Assembly (NCBI GenBank): GCA_034440615.1
Contig: JAOTOM010005183.1
Location: 1,306,001-1,370,000, forward strand
Reading direction: 5' to 3'
DNA from: Ashinkailepas kermadecensis
Lineage: Eukaryota > Arthropoda > Thecostraca > Neolepadidae
Length of the DNA: 64,000 bases
Position 1 is the stretch's first letter. Each line of letters starts with the position of its first letter. Of the stretch, positions 47,612 to 57,720 are shown piece by piece. The notes below the pieces were generated by a model. That model was not told the DNA's origin. It ran no database searches and saw only the letters and a list, made by a program, of their open reading frames with translations. The position numbers and the translations under genes were made by a program.

Positions 47612-48186
47612 GACACATGCCACATGTAGTTGTTGGACATTGACCTAGTTTTTCCACATTGTGGGCTTCAGAGATCACGGATCAAGGTCCTCTTTTCAGG
47701 TCATGTAAATAACATGTGTGCATGTGTGCAACATGTTCCGTCAAACTTCATTGGAGGGTTTTGAAGTTACATGGGGAGGGGGGGGCTGGAGCAGCGCCCC
47801 GCCCCCCAGTTCTAAGATGACCAAAGAAGCCCAGTGCATATAGGGTTAACAAATTTGCTACTGTACAGTTGATTGCAAAAGCATCGCAATCGCTCTTAAC
47901 GTGCCATAAAACTCGGTTCTTTCAGTTTTGTTGTATATTGCACGAATGTCAACACAACCACACAACTCGGCACGGTGCTCTTGATCGCCCAGGAATCAGG
48001 ACACCACAGCACATGGTGTCGACAAACCGTTACACATTAATGTAACTTCTTTTTACGCAGACGCGCAACAAGGCGCGACGTTCTCAATTACTCAATACAG
48101 CACTCAGTGCAGCATGGTTTCCACAAATGGTTGCAAGTTCACGTAGCTTTCTTTGGTGTGACCGAAAGTTTTCCTCTGCCATTCTA

Positions 48187-48978
48187 CTGGAGCCGAGGCG
48201 GTGACGTACCTGGTGGGATAAAGCTTCGCAGACCAGGTGCAATGCACGAGGCGAGGTTCATGGCCGACGCCTTGTACTTCCTGAAGATGGCGATGCTGTC
48301 AAAACAGCTCGAGATGGACCAAGAAACCAAGAAAAAGGAGAAAAAGAAGATTCAAACCATGACAACATTTATCACCTTGTTCCATTAACCGCATTTCCTG
48401 CGATCTTCGCTGGCGGCATCTGCACCGGCTGACGACCTGGTCTACTACCACGACATGCAACAACTCAAGGACATCTCCGAGTTCAAGAACGTCGCAGACG
48501 CCGTCACTAAGTCCACCAAGAGTCACACTACGTACTTGGTCTCAGCGGCTGTTGTGCTTCCTCTGTTAAATGAAGATCTCTCATCAGCTGAACGGCAGGA
48601 AATGGTTGCGACCCTGGCAAACATTTTGAGGTCAGCCGCCATACCGCTCGGCAAGCCAAAATATGCGACAGTCGTCCCAAGTAATGATCTTAGGTCACCG
48701 CTAAGCAGCAGATGCTGGCTGCTCTTCGACCAACTCCATGACAAAGCCGAATAGCCGCTGAAGCCGGCAAACCAACAGAACAGCGACGCTGGCTACAGAA
48801 GAGTCGCAGAGTACGTGCGACAGCTGGCGGTGGTGAACGACGGCGCCGAACGAGGGATCAAGCTGCTGCAGGACCTGATGAACCGGACCCAGGACGCGGA
48901 ACAGCTTGAAAACTTGGCTTAGGTCGTGGAATGCACAGGGAAACTGTGTCACACCCAAAAAAGCTACATGAACCTGTA
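48187..48978 (+). pseudogene. Orphan ORF of the long-TIR element
   Basis: Readable as one frame: RRPGAMHEARFMADALYFLK, TMTTFITLFH, TAA at 48386, then DDLVYYHDMQQLKDI... STKSHTTYLVSAAVVLPLLN... AERQEMVATLANIL... LLFDQLHDKAE, TAG at 48752, RRVAEYVRQLAVVNDGAERG... LLQDLMNR, TAG at 48920, and a C-terminus (CTGKLCHTQKSYMNL) encoded inside the right TIR. The PGAMHxARxMxxxxYxxK and VNDxAERGIxLxQD signatures match, from memory, a family of uncharacterised repetitive arthropod proteins. I know of no assigned function. About 255 residues, probably a fragment of a longer protein. No catalytic triad is identifiable. Confidence 0.55.
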
Positions 48979-49930
48979 ACCGTTTGTGAAAACTATGCTG
49001 CACTGAGGGTATTATCGAGTGGTCGAGAACACCGCACCGTGTTCTGCGTCTGATAAAAAGTACATATATTTGTAGCCGTTTGTCGACACAAAGTACTGTA
49101 ATGTACTGACTCCTGGGCGCTCAAGAGCACTGTGCTGAGTTGTGTGGTTGTGTTGACATTTGTGCAATATACAATCAAACTGAAGGAGCCAAGTTTTATG
49201 GCATGCTAAGAGGGATTGCAATACGGTTGCAATCAACTGTACAGGAGACAAATTTGCTAACTCTATATGTACTTGCCTTTTTTGGTCGTCTCAGAAATGA
49301 GGGGGTTTGCTACATCCAGCCTCCATGTAACACCCAAACCTGTCAATAGATTTTGACGAAACTTGGTACACACATGCACACATGCTATTTATATGGCCAG
49401 GAAAAATCTTGATCTGTGACCTCTGAAGGTCACCATGTGGGAAAACTTGGTCAAAGTCCAACAAATAGAAATTGTTTTAACTTCCCCACAAAAAGTCAAA
49501 TTTGAGTCAGGAAGGGGCTATGTACATTCTGTTATCATCATCTATCCGATTTTGGTCACAAGTTACCTTAGGTCATGTGAGGTCATGCAATATTTGGAAT
49601 CTTCAGCCTGTATCATGCATAAGTGGCCTAACACTGTTTCAATTTTTTGCCACTAGATGGAAAAGTTATTGTTAGATTGTCAAATTTTGTTTATCAACTT
49701 CATTCAAATTGTTATAAAGAACCATCCCCATGCCTCACTTATTTAGTTCAGGAGAGGCAGTAGATTTTCTGATAGAGGGGAGCTGGAGTAGCCCCCCCCC
49801 TCACAGTGCTCATAGGGTTAGAGCAGACAATGAACAGTGTACCAGTTTGTGTTTCATCACTTTAGCTCAACTACAAACAGAAAATAATGCACTGACAGCA
49901 CATGCTACTCCCAGGTCAATGGCTAACCAC

Positions 49931-49976
49931 TGTACTAAAATGGACTTTGAGGCGATCACCTCAAAGTCCCTTTTAG
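49931..49976. repeat. Small hairpin ACTTTGAGG/CCTCAAAGT
   Basis: TACTAAAATGGACTTTGAGG and CCTCAAAGTCCCTTTTAGTA pair across a 6-base loop, in the right TIR only. The left TIR has just one half (CCTCAAAGTCCC). Confidence 0.8.
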
Positions 49977-50159
49977 TAGTGGCTTAACTCAGTGGATGAA
50001 GTTGTCAACAACTTCATCTGCTGCTCAGAGATGAAAATTATGGAACAAAATTCACAAAAATGGAACACCTTGGATAAATTGTATTATAGAACAGGAATAG
50101 CCTGAGGAAAACATGCATGGAATGTTTGTCTTTAAAGTGTGACACCTACTGTGGAATGC

Positions 50160-50960
50160 TCTACCATCCTTGCTCCATCTTCCTCTACCATTTGTTTGGT
50201 AAGTCACACTTTTAATCATAGTTAGGTAAGTTAACATCCATAGGTTTTAGGCAATCCAATATTCTAAAGCATTTTAAGTGATGATTTAAGTGACATCAGT
50301 AGGCTTTAGGGCATCCAACATCAGTAGGCTAGGTTACATTAATTTTTGTTCATAATTGTATGCTATTTGTATTATATACCACAACACCCAAAACCTTTTT
50401 ACCCACACTTGCCATATATTGTTGAGGCAGGATAGCATGCATCCACATTGTCAATTTTTCTTCTTTTTTAAGGTTACTTGAATGGTTTTGATATTCATTT
50501 CTGGACTTATTTTTTAGGTATAATTACTTTACCTTAAATTGCTTATATCATGGGAAACTTTCATTTCCTGAAGAAATGAGTGTCAAATTCATTGAAATCA
50601 CATAAGAAAGCACCAGAAAAACAAAATTCTGATAAAAATCACCCTGGGGCTTATAATGCATATTTACCATTGTACACAAATCCTATTATTATTGATGGAA
50701 AGAATCAACATACATAGGCATTACTCACCTGTTATCTCATGATAACCTCCCATTTATACACAGTCTGAGAAACATGCTTAAATTGCACAACATTGCATGA
50801 CAAAAATGTGTCAGAACTAGTGTTCACTGGAAGGAACAGAACAAGATCATAACTCACCTGGTTAACAGAAGATAAACTTTTATGTGTTTCAGTGCAGCTG
50901 CAAGGAGCATGATGATATATCACGGTTACATTTAATCTGCCCATCTCCTTGAACTTGTAC
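50160..50960. other. No recognisable gene
   Basis: AT-rich. CATCAGTAGGCTTTAGG-type words recur at 50240-50330 (three times). No coding signal. Confidence 0.35.
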
Positions 50961-50961
50961 A

Positions 50962-51562
50962 TATTTTAAAAAATACTATATTTTATAGGGATTAAGCTGT
51001 CATAGATGGCACTCCATCAGAATCATCAAATGGAAAAATGCACTTTCTAACCAGTACAACACGTTTTATTTTGCTGGCACCAGGCATCCGGCAAATGAAG
51101 CCATTTAGGTGATGTAATCCTATGAACATCACATCTGGCTTCAATATACGACACTGCCATTGCCAAGGTTATATCACTACAGTATCATAAAAACAGCCAG
51201 CTAGGTAGGATAGGAAACCAGCTATGAACAGCAATGTAGCATCGTGGTTTTTGTTATGATGCTGTGACCACGGCTGTGACGATGTAACCTTGCAAATAGC
51301 AGTGTCGTATACCGAAGCCACACGTGATGTTGGTAGGATCAAGATATAGGATATGATCTGATCCTATCTGAATTAATAGTATAGGATTACTTTACTTCGA
51401 TAGTTTCGTTTGCCGGATGCCACACCAGGCTGGTGCCAGGCGAGATAAAGCACGTGTTGCTGTACTGGTTAGAATGTGAATTTTTACATTCGATGATTCT
51501 GATGAGGTGCTGTGCACGACCGCTTAATCCCCATAAAATACAGTAATTTTGGGACATATCTT
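50962..51562. mobile_element. Foldback element of ~600 bp
   Basis: Nearly the whole segment is an imperfect inverted repeat centred near 51260. Mirrored pairs: TATTTTATAGGGATTAAGC / GCTTAATCCCCATAAAATA, CATCAGAATCATC / GATGATTCTGATG, TTCTAACCAGTACA / TGTACTGGTTAGAA and GGCATCCGGCAAA / TTTGCCGGATGCC. No ORF. A MITE or hairpin element whose superfamily is not identified. Confidence 0.85.
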
Positions 51563-51564
51563 TA

Positions 51565-52440
51565 CAACTTCAAGGAGAAGGCAAGCCTATCTGCTTGTAG
51601 CGAAACAAACTAAAAGTAACCATTGCGTATGATTTGAGAAAAGTATTCTGCAACCAAATTTATACCATATTTAAAAAAGCCTTCGGATGACGTCAAGCTG
51701 GTTTGAAGGAAAACTTCGATCTACCTTCTAATAAAGGTATCTTGGCTTTGAACAAATTTGAGTAACACAAATTTTGCGCGCAAGATACATTTGCGAAGTG
51801 CTTTGCGACTGCCCCATTGCAGTGTTCTATTTGGAGGTGCTTCTGCGGACTGCGAGGGAGCTTGTAAGTAAATTTGTTAAAGGTACAGTCATAAGTACCT
51901 ACACCATTGGCTCAAATTTCAGTCATGGGCGCTAAATGACCAAACCTGGTCGATGCGCCCTAAAACTCAAATAACCAACCAAATCAAATTTCAATCTGAA
52001 AGACATCAAAAGCATTTTAAATGACATCAATCCCATGGTAAATTTTGACATCCTACTGTTCTTGTTTCGACATCTCACACCTAACGAAAAACCATTATCT
52101 TAACCCTGCAGCCATGTCCATAGACAAGACTAATGTAGGGTAATGTTACCTATTCTTCACCACATGCACTAGCTTTGGATTGGTGCAAATCAGTGCATAT
52201 GGTTACAATGCACTGCACCCATAAAATGCTGCATATAATGATTCAATGTTACTTTGGAACATCTTTTGTCATATTTGTAACCACAATGTATGCACAAACA
52301 GCTGATTTCTACTCCAAGCTGTACCTGATTTTCCAGTGCTTGGTTTTTCTGAGCCTGCTCAAATTTGATCGAGGTTGCTCGGTAATCTTTACCTTTCAGC
52401 CGACACATACTGCCAAGGTTAGTAATTTGTGAAGAGGTGT
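51565..52440. other. No recognisable gene; SINE-C and MITE fragments
   Basis: Holds an inverted SINE-C fragment (~51925-51975, GATGCGCCCTAAAACTCAAA) and an end fragment of the hAT-type MITE (~52040-52107, CATCTCACACCTAACGAAAA). Confidence 0.5.
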
Positions 52441-52451
52441 ACAGTGGGGAA

Positions 52452-52500
52452 CAGTGACGTCACAGGAGTCGGGGAAGTGACGTCACAGGAGTCGGGTGTT
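52452..52500. repeat. Tandem TGACGTCACAGGAGTCGGG pair
   Basis: Two copies of GTGACGTCACAGGAGTCGGG in direct repeat, each with the palindrome TGACGTCA (a CRE/ATF-type site). Confidence 0.85.
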
Positions 52501-52640
52501 GGTAAAGATTACGGTAAATTTTTCTTAAACGGTGTTTCAGGAATTTTAGGATTTTTTCTTCGGAATACGATGTTTATGAACGTGATTCGGAAGATGCGAT
52601 CACTCGTTTTCTCCGTAAAATGCTTTTCAATTTGAATGGT
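52500..52640. repeat. AACCT-family dispersed unit
   Basis: CGATGTTTATGAACGTGATTCGGAAGATGCGATCACTCGTTTTC corresponds, with differences, to units at 2430-2490 and 32145-32205, and inverted at 53750-53800. Confidence 0.6.
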
Positions 52641-52728
52641 GACGTCATAGTCACGTCGGTACGGTATGATGACGCCATAGGCATGGGACTGAGGCTTCGA
52701 TTGGCTAACGCTACAAACGTTCACATAC

Positions 52729-53066
52729 CTTAATGAGATGGTCCCAGCTTTATCTAACCACAGATTAATAAAACACACAACTTGCCACGGTTCCAGGTGG
52801 GTTCCGTCGAGAAAAGTTCCTTTGTAGTCGCTTGTGACGAACCCACACCTCTTCTCCTTCCTTCTGGCGACACGAAACGTCTCGGTGCACTCCCACCGAT
52901 GCCTACTCTCCTGCAACCTGCAGGCCTTGGAACACTTAGAGCAGACAACTCCGGCAGGAAGAACTCCGTGGCGTCTAAGGAAGCCTAAGCTCGCTTGGTT
53001 GTCCTTATAGCAAAGTTTGATTATATCATATGGCACTGGATCACAACCTACACACACCGAAGCCAT
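52729..53066 (-). CDS. Merlin/IS1595-type N-terminal exon
   Basis: Starts at ATG 53066 and ends at a strong donor (ATTAAG|GTATGTGA; intron from 52728), about 112 codons. It reads ASLGFLRRHGVLP, then a four-Cys zinc-binding region (CSKCSKAC, WEC... CGF), then GTFLDGTHLEPWQVVCFINL. This is the typical start of ISXO2/IS1595-like transposases of the Merlin superfamily: helical leader, zinc ribbon, KGxxFxxSxL, then a Trp-containing helix. The DDE core is not found downstream, where the AACCT-family repeat begins. It could be a truncated Merlin element or a host gene whose remaining exons lie further left. No disabling mutation in this exon. Confidence 0.65.
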
Positions 53067-53117
53067 TTTCGAACTGTTGACCTCAAAGTGACCCCTGTGA
53101 CCCCGGTCTCGTTTATC

Positions 53118-53464
53118 CTCACGACTTCCAACAAATAGTATGATAATTCATAATTAAATAGGAAAACCTAACCTAACCTAACATAATACAATCTACTCTT
53201 ATCTAAACTAATATAAACTCATATATTTTAATTCAAAAACACAAGCGTAATGTTTATCGTGACAGACCGCGTAGTGACATTTAAAAGAGTCGGCTTCAGC
53301 TCGGTCTTGTCGTCTTTCCTCACGACTTCCAACAAGCAGTATGATAATTAATAATTAAATAGGAAAACCTAACCTAACCTAACGTAATACAATCTACTCT
53401 TATCTAAACGAATATAAACTCATATATTATAATTTAAAAACAAGCGTAATATTTATCGCGACGT
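53118..53464. repeat. 201-bp direct tandem duplication upstream of the Merlin-like exon
   Basis: CTCACGACTTCCAACAA begins two copies (53118 and 53319). Each carries AAACCTAACCTAACCTAAC and ACAATCTACTCTTATCTAAA, about 90% similar by eye. Confidence 0.85.
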
Positions 53465-53729
53465 CATCCGTACATCATGGCCGCAAGCCGTGCTCTGCTT
53501 AGTTTTTTTTTGGCGTGGCGGTGAAATAGTGGTGGTGTCATCTGTGTGGCAAAGACGTGGAAATTAAGCATTTTCGATGTGAAAAAGTGTTGAATCAACT
53601 GTGTGAAGTGTTGAATGTCCCTTTAATCACGCCTGAGAAGTGCCAGGTGAGGGATGGATAAATTATGCAACAAACAACAGCGGTGTGGCATATATGGCGC
53701 ATGATAGATATTATCGCTAAGATTAACCG

Positions 53730-53940
53730 AGGCGTAAGCATTTACGGGGAAAACGAATGATCGCATCTTCCGAATCACGTTAATAAACATCATATTCTGG
53801 GACAAAAATCCGAAAATTCCAAAACACCCTTTAAGACAGAAATACCAAGATTACCACCTAACCTAGACTAAGATAATGTAGCATAATATACAAAATGTAC
53901 CATAGCATAATATAATGTAACCTAACCTAACCGGAAAACC
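53730..53940. repeat. AACCT-family dispersed unit, inverted
   Basis: GAAAACGAATGATCGCATC... CACGTTAATAAACATCATATT is the reverse complement of the unit at 52500-52640, followed by AACCTAACC words. Confidence 0.6.
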
Positions 53941-54153
53941 AGAATCCTCGGAAGCAAATTTTTTGGCCATGACGTCATGAAATATATGCGACATTGTATT
54001 CGACACCTCTTTCCAAATCACTAACCTTGGCGGTATGTGTCGGCCAAAAGGTAAAGATTACCGGTTGCTCTGCTCTTTTTTGGAGCAGGTTCAGGAACAG
54101 ACTACCTAGGACCATGGGTGCTATATCAAGTTGTTTGGGGCCCTGTCTACTAG

Positions 54154-54579
54154 TAATCTTCAAGTATTACCACTCACAATGTGTTTATATCAAAAAGGTA
54201 ACTAAGTCACTGTCAGCTGACTGTCAGTCAGATGTTGGTGATGTCACTCAAGCATACCCAGGAAGACCTCCAGCAGGGTGCACTGAATGAGTGCAGGGGC
54301 ATTGCATTAGATTTGGTTTGGTTAGGTTATGTTAGATTTGGTTTGGTTAGGCTAGGTTAGGTTATCCTGCTGAACCCCTGAATGAGCACCACATTGAGCA
54401 CTTCAAAATATCCCTGGTGATGCTCCTGGGTTCACTCAGTGCACCTGCCTGGAGGTTTTTCTCCATACTTTGAGCAATGTCACCAACAGCTGACTGACAG
54501 TCAGCTGATGGTGACTTAGATACCTTGTTGATATAAAGAATGTGTGAGGGGTAATATTTGAAGATTACCCTACCTACAT
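54154..54579. mobile_element. Foldback element of ~425 bp
   Basis: Left arm (TAATCTTCAAGTATTACC... GTGCACTGAATGAGTGCAGG) and right arm (its inverted form ending AATATTTGAAGATTACC) are about 80-85% alike by eye. The spacer (54300-54420) carries GGTTTGGTTAGG words. Each arm also contains the shorter palindrome CAGCTGACTGTCAGTCAG. Confidence 0.85.
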
Positions 54580-56285
54580 ACTTCAATGTGTTGCATAATG
54601 AATGGTGAAGGGATGGAGTGTGGAGTAATTTTGCATAATTGGTTGTCTGTTGGTGAGTGGGCACCTACCTAGGTACCTACACTGGCAGATCTGTGCAAGG
54701 TAACACGAAATAACCTAATACCCTATTGATCAGAGTTGGAAACTTGCTTTTAAGGTTCTGAGTCAGAATGCATGACACCTCAGAGCTGGAATGCATTTTT
54801 GTGATGATGCTGAAACTCACTTGGCAGTGTGTTCAAAATATGATCAAACTTCCTGATATTTATGACATAGGAACAATATTATACAACAATTGGTCAACAA
54901 CTAGATTTACAAACAGAAAACACTACAGCAACCCATCCTGCACATGTCAAGACCAGCTGCAAGATTGAATGCCTGCACACTGGTAGAATGTTATCTGGCT
55001 CCAGAGGATGTCTCTGAAAACCTTCTGTTTTGTTCTACTATGGGGGGAAAGCAAGTTCCTAGAGATGTCAGGTCTGAGTCAGATCTCGCAGAGAACGTCT
55101 TACCCAGTGTGCAGGTGCTCTGTCTTGCCAGCTGTCTTGGTGAGTTCCAGCTGTCATGGGCATTTCCAGTGGTTGAGTATGAGTGTGGCCTGGGTGTTTG
55201 ATGGTATGAAAAGTGGCTAGTTACATGGTAACCACAAGAAGAATAACCTGCCCTTCGGTGGATGTTGTCTTGTGCTTGTTTTTAGTGATATTTGTCTTCC
55301 TTCTACATATTTGTGTTCATAAAGTCATAAAGTCGTAAAGTGTTAAGGCTTAATAAGAGCCACAGGGGCCCATCTGGGTTAAGCCTATCTAGAAAAGGTA
55401 CTATATATGTACATACTCTCACCCCAATCAATCCCTTATCCCAAGTTCCTATGGAGCTATATATCCCAGCCTATCTAGCACCATTCACTTGCTATTGCAT
55501 AACACTCAACACACTACAAACTCTTCCCATCATACCCATTGTGCTACCATAGACAATCCCATCAGTATCACATCCCAAAGGAAGGTGATGAATCCATTGC
55601 TAGGTACACCCTATATAAAGTCATAATATGTGTTGGAGTACATGTGAAGCCCATCCTATCCAGCATGAACCTGGAGTGCAAAAAGGGTTTTGAGAGATTA
55701 AATTTATGAAGAAGTGCTTTAATTCCCACCCTGCTACTGATGCATGGTCATCAAAAACCTGGAAATGTTGGATATCCTAAAACCTAAACATGTTGGATTG
55801 CCTGAAACCTACCAATATTTGGTCTTCTAAAATCTACTGATGTCAGATAGCCTAAATCCTATGTATCTAAAATATAGGTAGTGATTAATGTGCTACTAGA
55901 TACATTTGCCACAACTCACCATTAATTGAAGCACACAGTGATCATGAATGAAGCATAAAATGTCTGTGTTATTCTTATAGAAATTTGTAAAAGCAATGCA
56001 AAAACTGCTTAGAATCAAGGTAACTTAAACAAGGCTTAAACAACCCAACCCACCACAATTGGAGTCAGTCTGAACAAGACAGAAATGGGTGTACATAAAA
56101 ATATGAACTGTATAATTAATGTATGTAGTTCAATATAACATTATGAAAATATTGTGAATATATAACTAATATTTTAGTTATATCATTTGACAAACAAGAT
56201 TGCATGAACTTATCAAAACATATATTAAATGTCATCAACACAAAACATGAATTATTCTTGCAAATCCTAGAGTATAACAAAAATT
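54580..56285. other. No gene; LINE 3'-end-like repeat
   Basis: 55320-55620 (AATAAGAGCCACAGG, GGTTAAGCCTATCTAG, TATCTAGCACCATTCACTTG) resembles 56985-57330, and its first part also 29320-29360. In the other loci this sequence borders minus-strand LINE remnants, so it is probably LINE-derived. Nothing else recognisable. Confidence 0.45.
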
Positions 56286-56296
56286 CATGATGAGTT

Positions 56297-56425
56297 GGTT
56301 GGTTATTGGTTTTATGACACGTCGATCGTTCAGTCATATAGCGTCGCCAATTTCTCACGCCGATTGGTCGCGGGCGAAGAGCAGCGACAGGTGAGACTCG
56401 AACCCACAATCTTTCGATTGTGAGA
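56297..56425 (-). mobile_element. SINE-A, head-truncated, with 11-bp target duplication
   Basis: TTGGTTTTATGACACGTCG through AACCCACAATCTTTCGATTG. CATGATGAGTT flanks it at 56286-56296 and 56426-56436. Truncation at the tRNA (5') end with an intact duplication is the usual signature of incomplete reverse transcription. Confidence 0.9.
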
Positions 56426-57422
56426 CATGATGAGTTAACCAAAACAGCAGCCTTTTCTGCCATACTGACAGTAAGTGAATTTGTTTTCAATAGTGCTTCA
56501 ATAAATATCTCACTACTGTGATTTCCCAATGGAATGGCAGAGGAAGTTGTGGTTTGCTAGGTAGGCTTCAACAAGTGCAGCCCATGCATTTTCCTGATTT
56601 GTACCCATTCTATATAAATATCAAACATTTGCACTGACATGACATTAAACAAATATGATACAAATATATTCCTAATCACACCGAAGAAATGTGAGCTGTT
56701 CAAGTCTTAAGTTTCTCAAAATTGGAGAGAAAAAAAAATTGAAATTCCCGAACCAGTCAAAAACCAGCCTTTCAGATCCACCACTGGCTAAGCACCTACC
56801 TACCTGTCACTTTGTTAGCTTGGTGATCCCATTCCCTCCATAAATTGAACAATATATTTGAAGAATCTAATGAATTTATTTGCCAATTTATCATCCTGTG
56901 GTACTCATTGTATGCTGCCTTTGTCCACCACATTTAGGTAGGCAGCTAGTTGCCTAGGTGCATATCCTGCCTATCCATGAAGTCATAAGGTCATAAAGTA
57001 TTCAGACTTAATAAGAGTCATTTGGGTTAAGCCTGTAAAGGGAAGATGCTATAAACTGGGACAAAAAGGTACTCAACATGTCAACCAATACTATATCCAA
57101 AATTATAAAGAAAATATCTGCAAACATCCTTCCCATTTACCAATACCTATTCACCTACCTACATACCTCAGCAGATATAGCCCTATTCACTCAATTCCAC
57201 ATAACACATGCATGGATCTAGTGACTGACACACCTCAATCAATATCATATCCCCATTCTGAAGTATCTATCTACCCCAACTTATCTAGCAGCATTCACTT
57301 GATTCTGCATAACTCACTCCACTCCCATGCCCAAGCCTTATTTTGAACTCTATTGATGCCTGTTAAGATGGGCCTGCACAATGTACACCTACTAGCATAA
57401 ATCTCACTCAGTGCACCACCAA

Positions 57423-57720
57423 TTATAACTGAAAAACAGGATACTCCAAACTAAATAATTTGTCCACCCTATTTTTAAATGCATTCAATGAGGGACTCCC
57501 CATGACATCAGCAGGCAACCTATTCCATTCATCAACCACCTTTTGACTGAAAACCTGCTGGTGCTTAACTGTCATACACCTTGCCCTGTCCAACTTGAAT
57601 TGATGACCCCTATGCGATGCTCCTACGTGATCTAGTAGAGCATCATTCAGGTTGACATTTCCTAACCATTTAACTATTTCATGCATTTCAATCATGTTAC
57701 CATTTAATCTCCTATGCTTG
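57423..57720 (-). pseudogene. CR1/L2-like LINE ORF2 C-terminus
   Basis: Reads IEMHEIVKWLGNVNLND... HRGHQFKLDRARCMTVKHQQ, VFSQKVVDEWNRLPADVM, SLNAFKNRVDKLF, the standard C-terminal block of these LINEs, with its natural stop at 57423-57425. No interruption within this segment. The same block appears degraded at 26193-26390 and 27070-27170. The following AT-rich DNA to the left is likely its 3' UTR. Confidence 0.8.

Larger units (their letters stand above)
44822..50149 (+). mobile_element. Element with ~1.2 kb terminal inverted repeats, degraded ORF and nested LINE
   Basis: Right arm 48925-50149 is continuous. Its inverted counterpart on the left is 44822-45487 plus 47612-48186, split by a LINE. 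Matching blocks include GGCTATTCCYGTTCTAT (44868 / 50085), CAGCTCAACTACAAACAGAA (inverted at 45040 / 49867), CTTAGTTCAGGAGAGGC (45200 / 49741) and GTTGTGTGGTTGTGTTGACA (47950 / 49138). The 8-bp word TGTGGAAT is present in the same orientation just outside each end (44814-44821 and 50150-50157), a candidate target duplication. An ~800-bp ORF remnant occupies the interior. Eight-bp duplications fit hAT-, P- or Merlin-like elements, but arms this long are unusual. I cannot name the superfamily. Confidence 0.75.
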
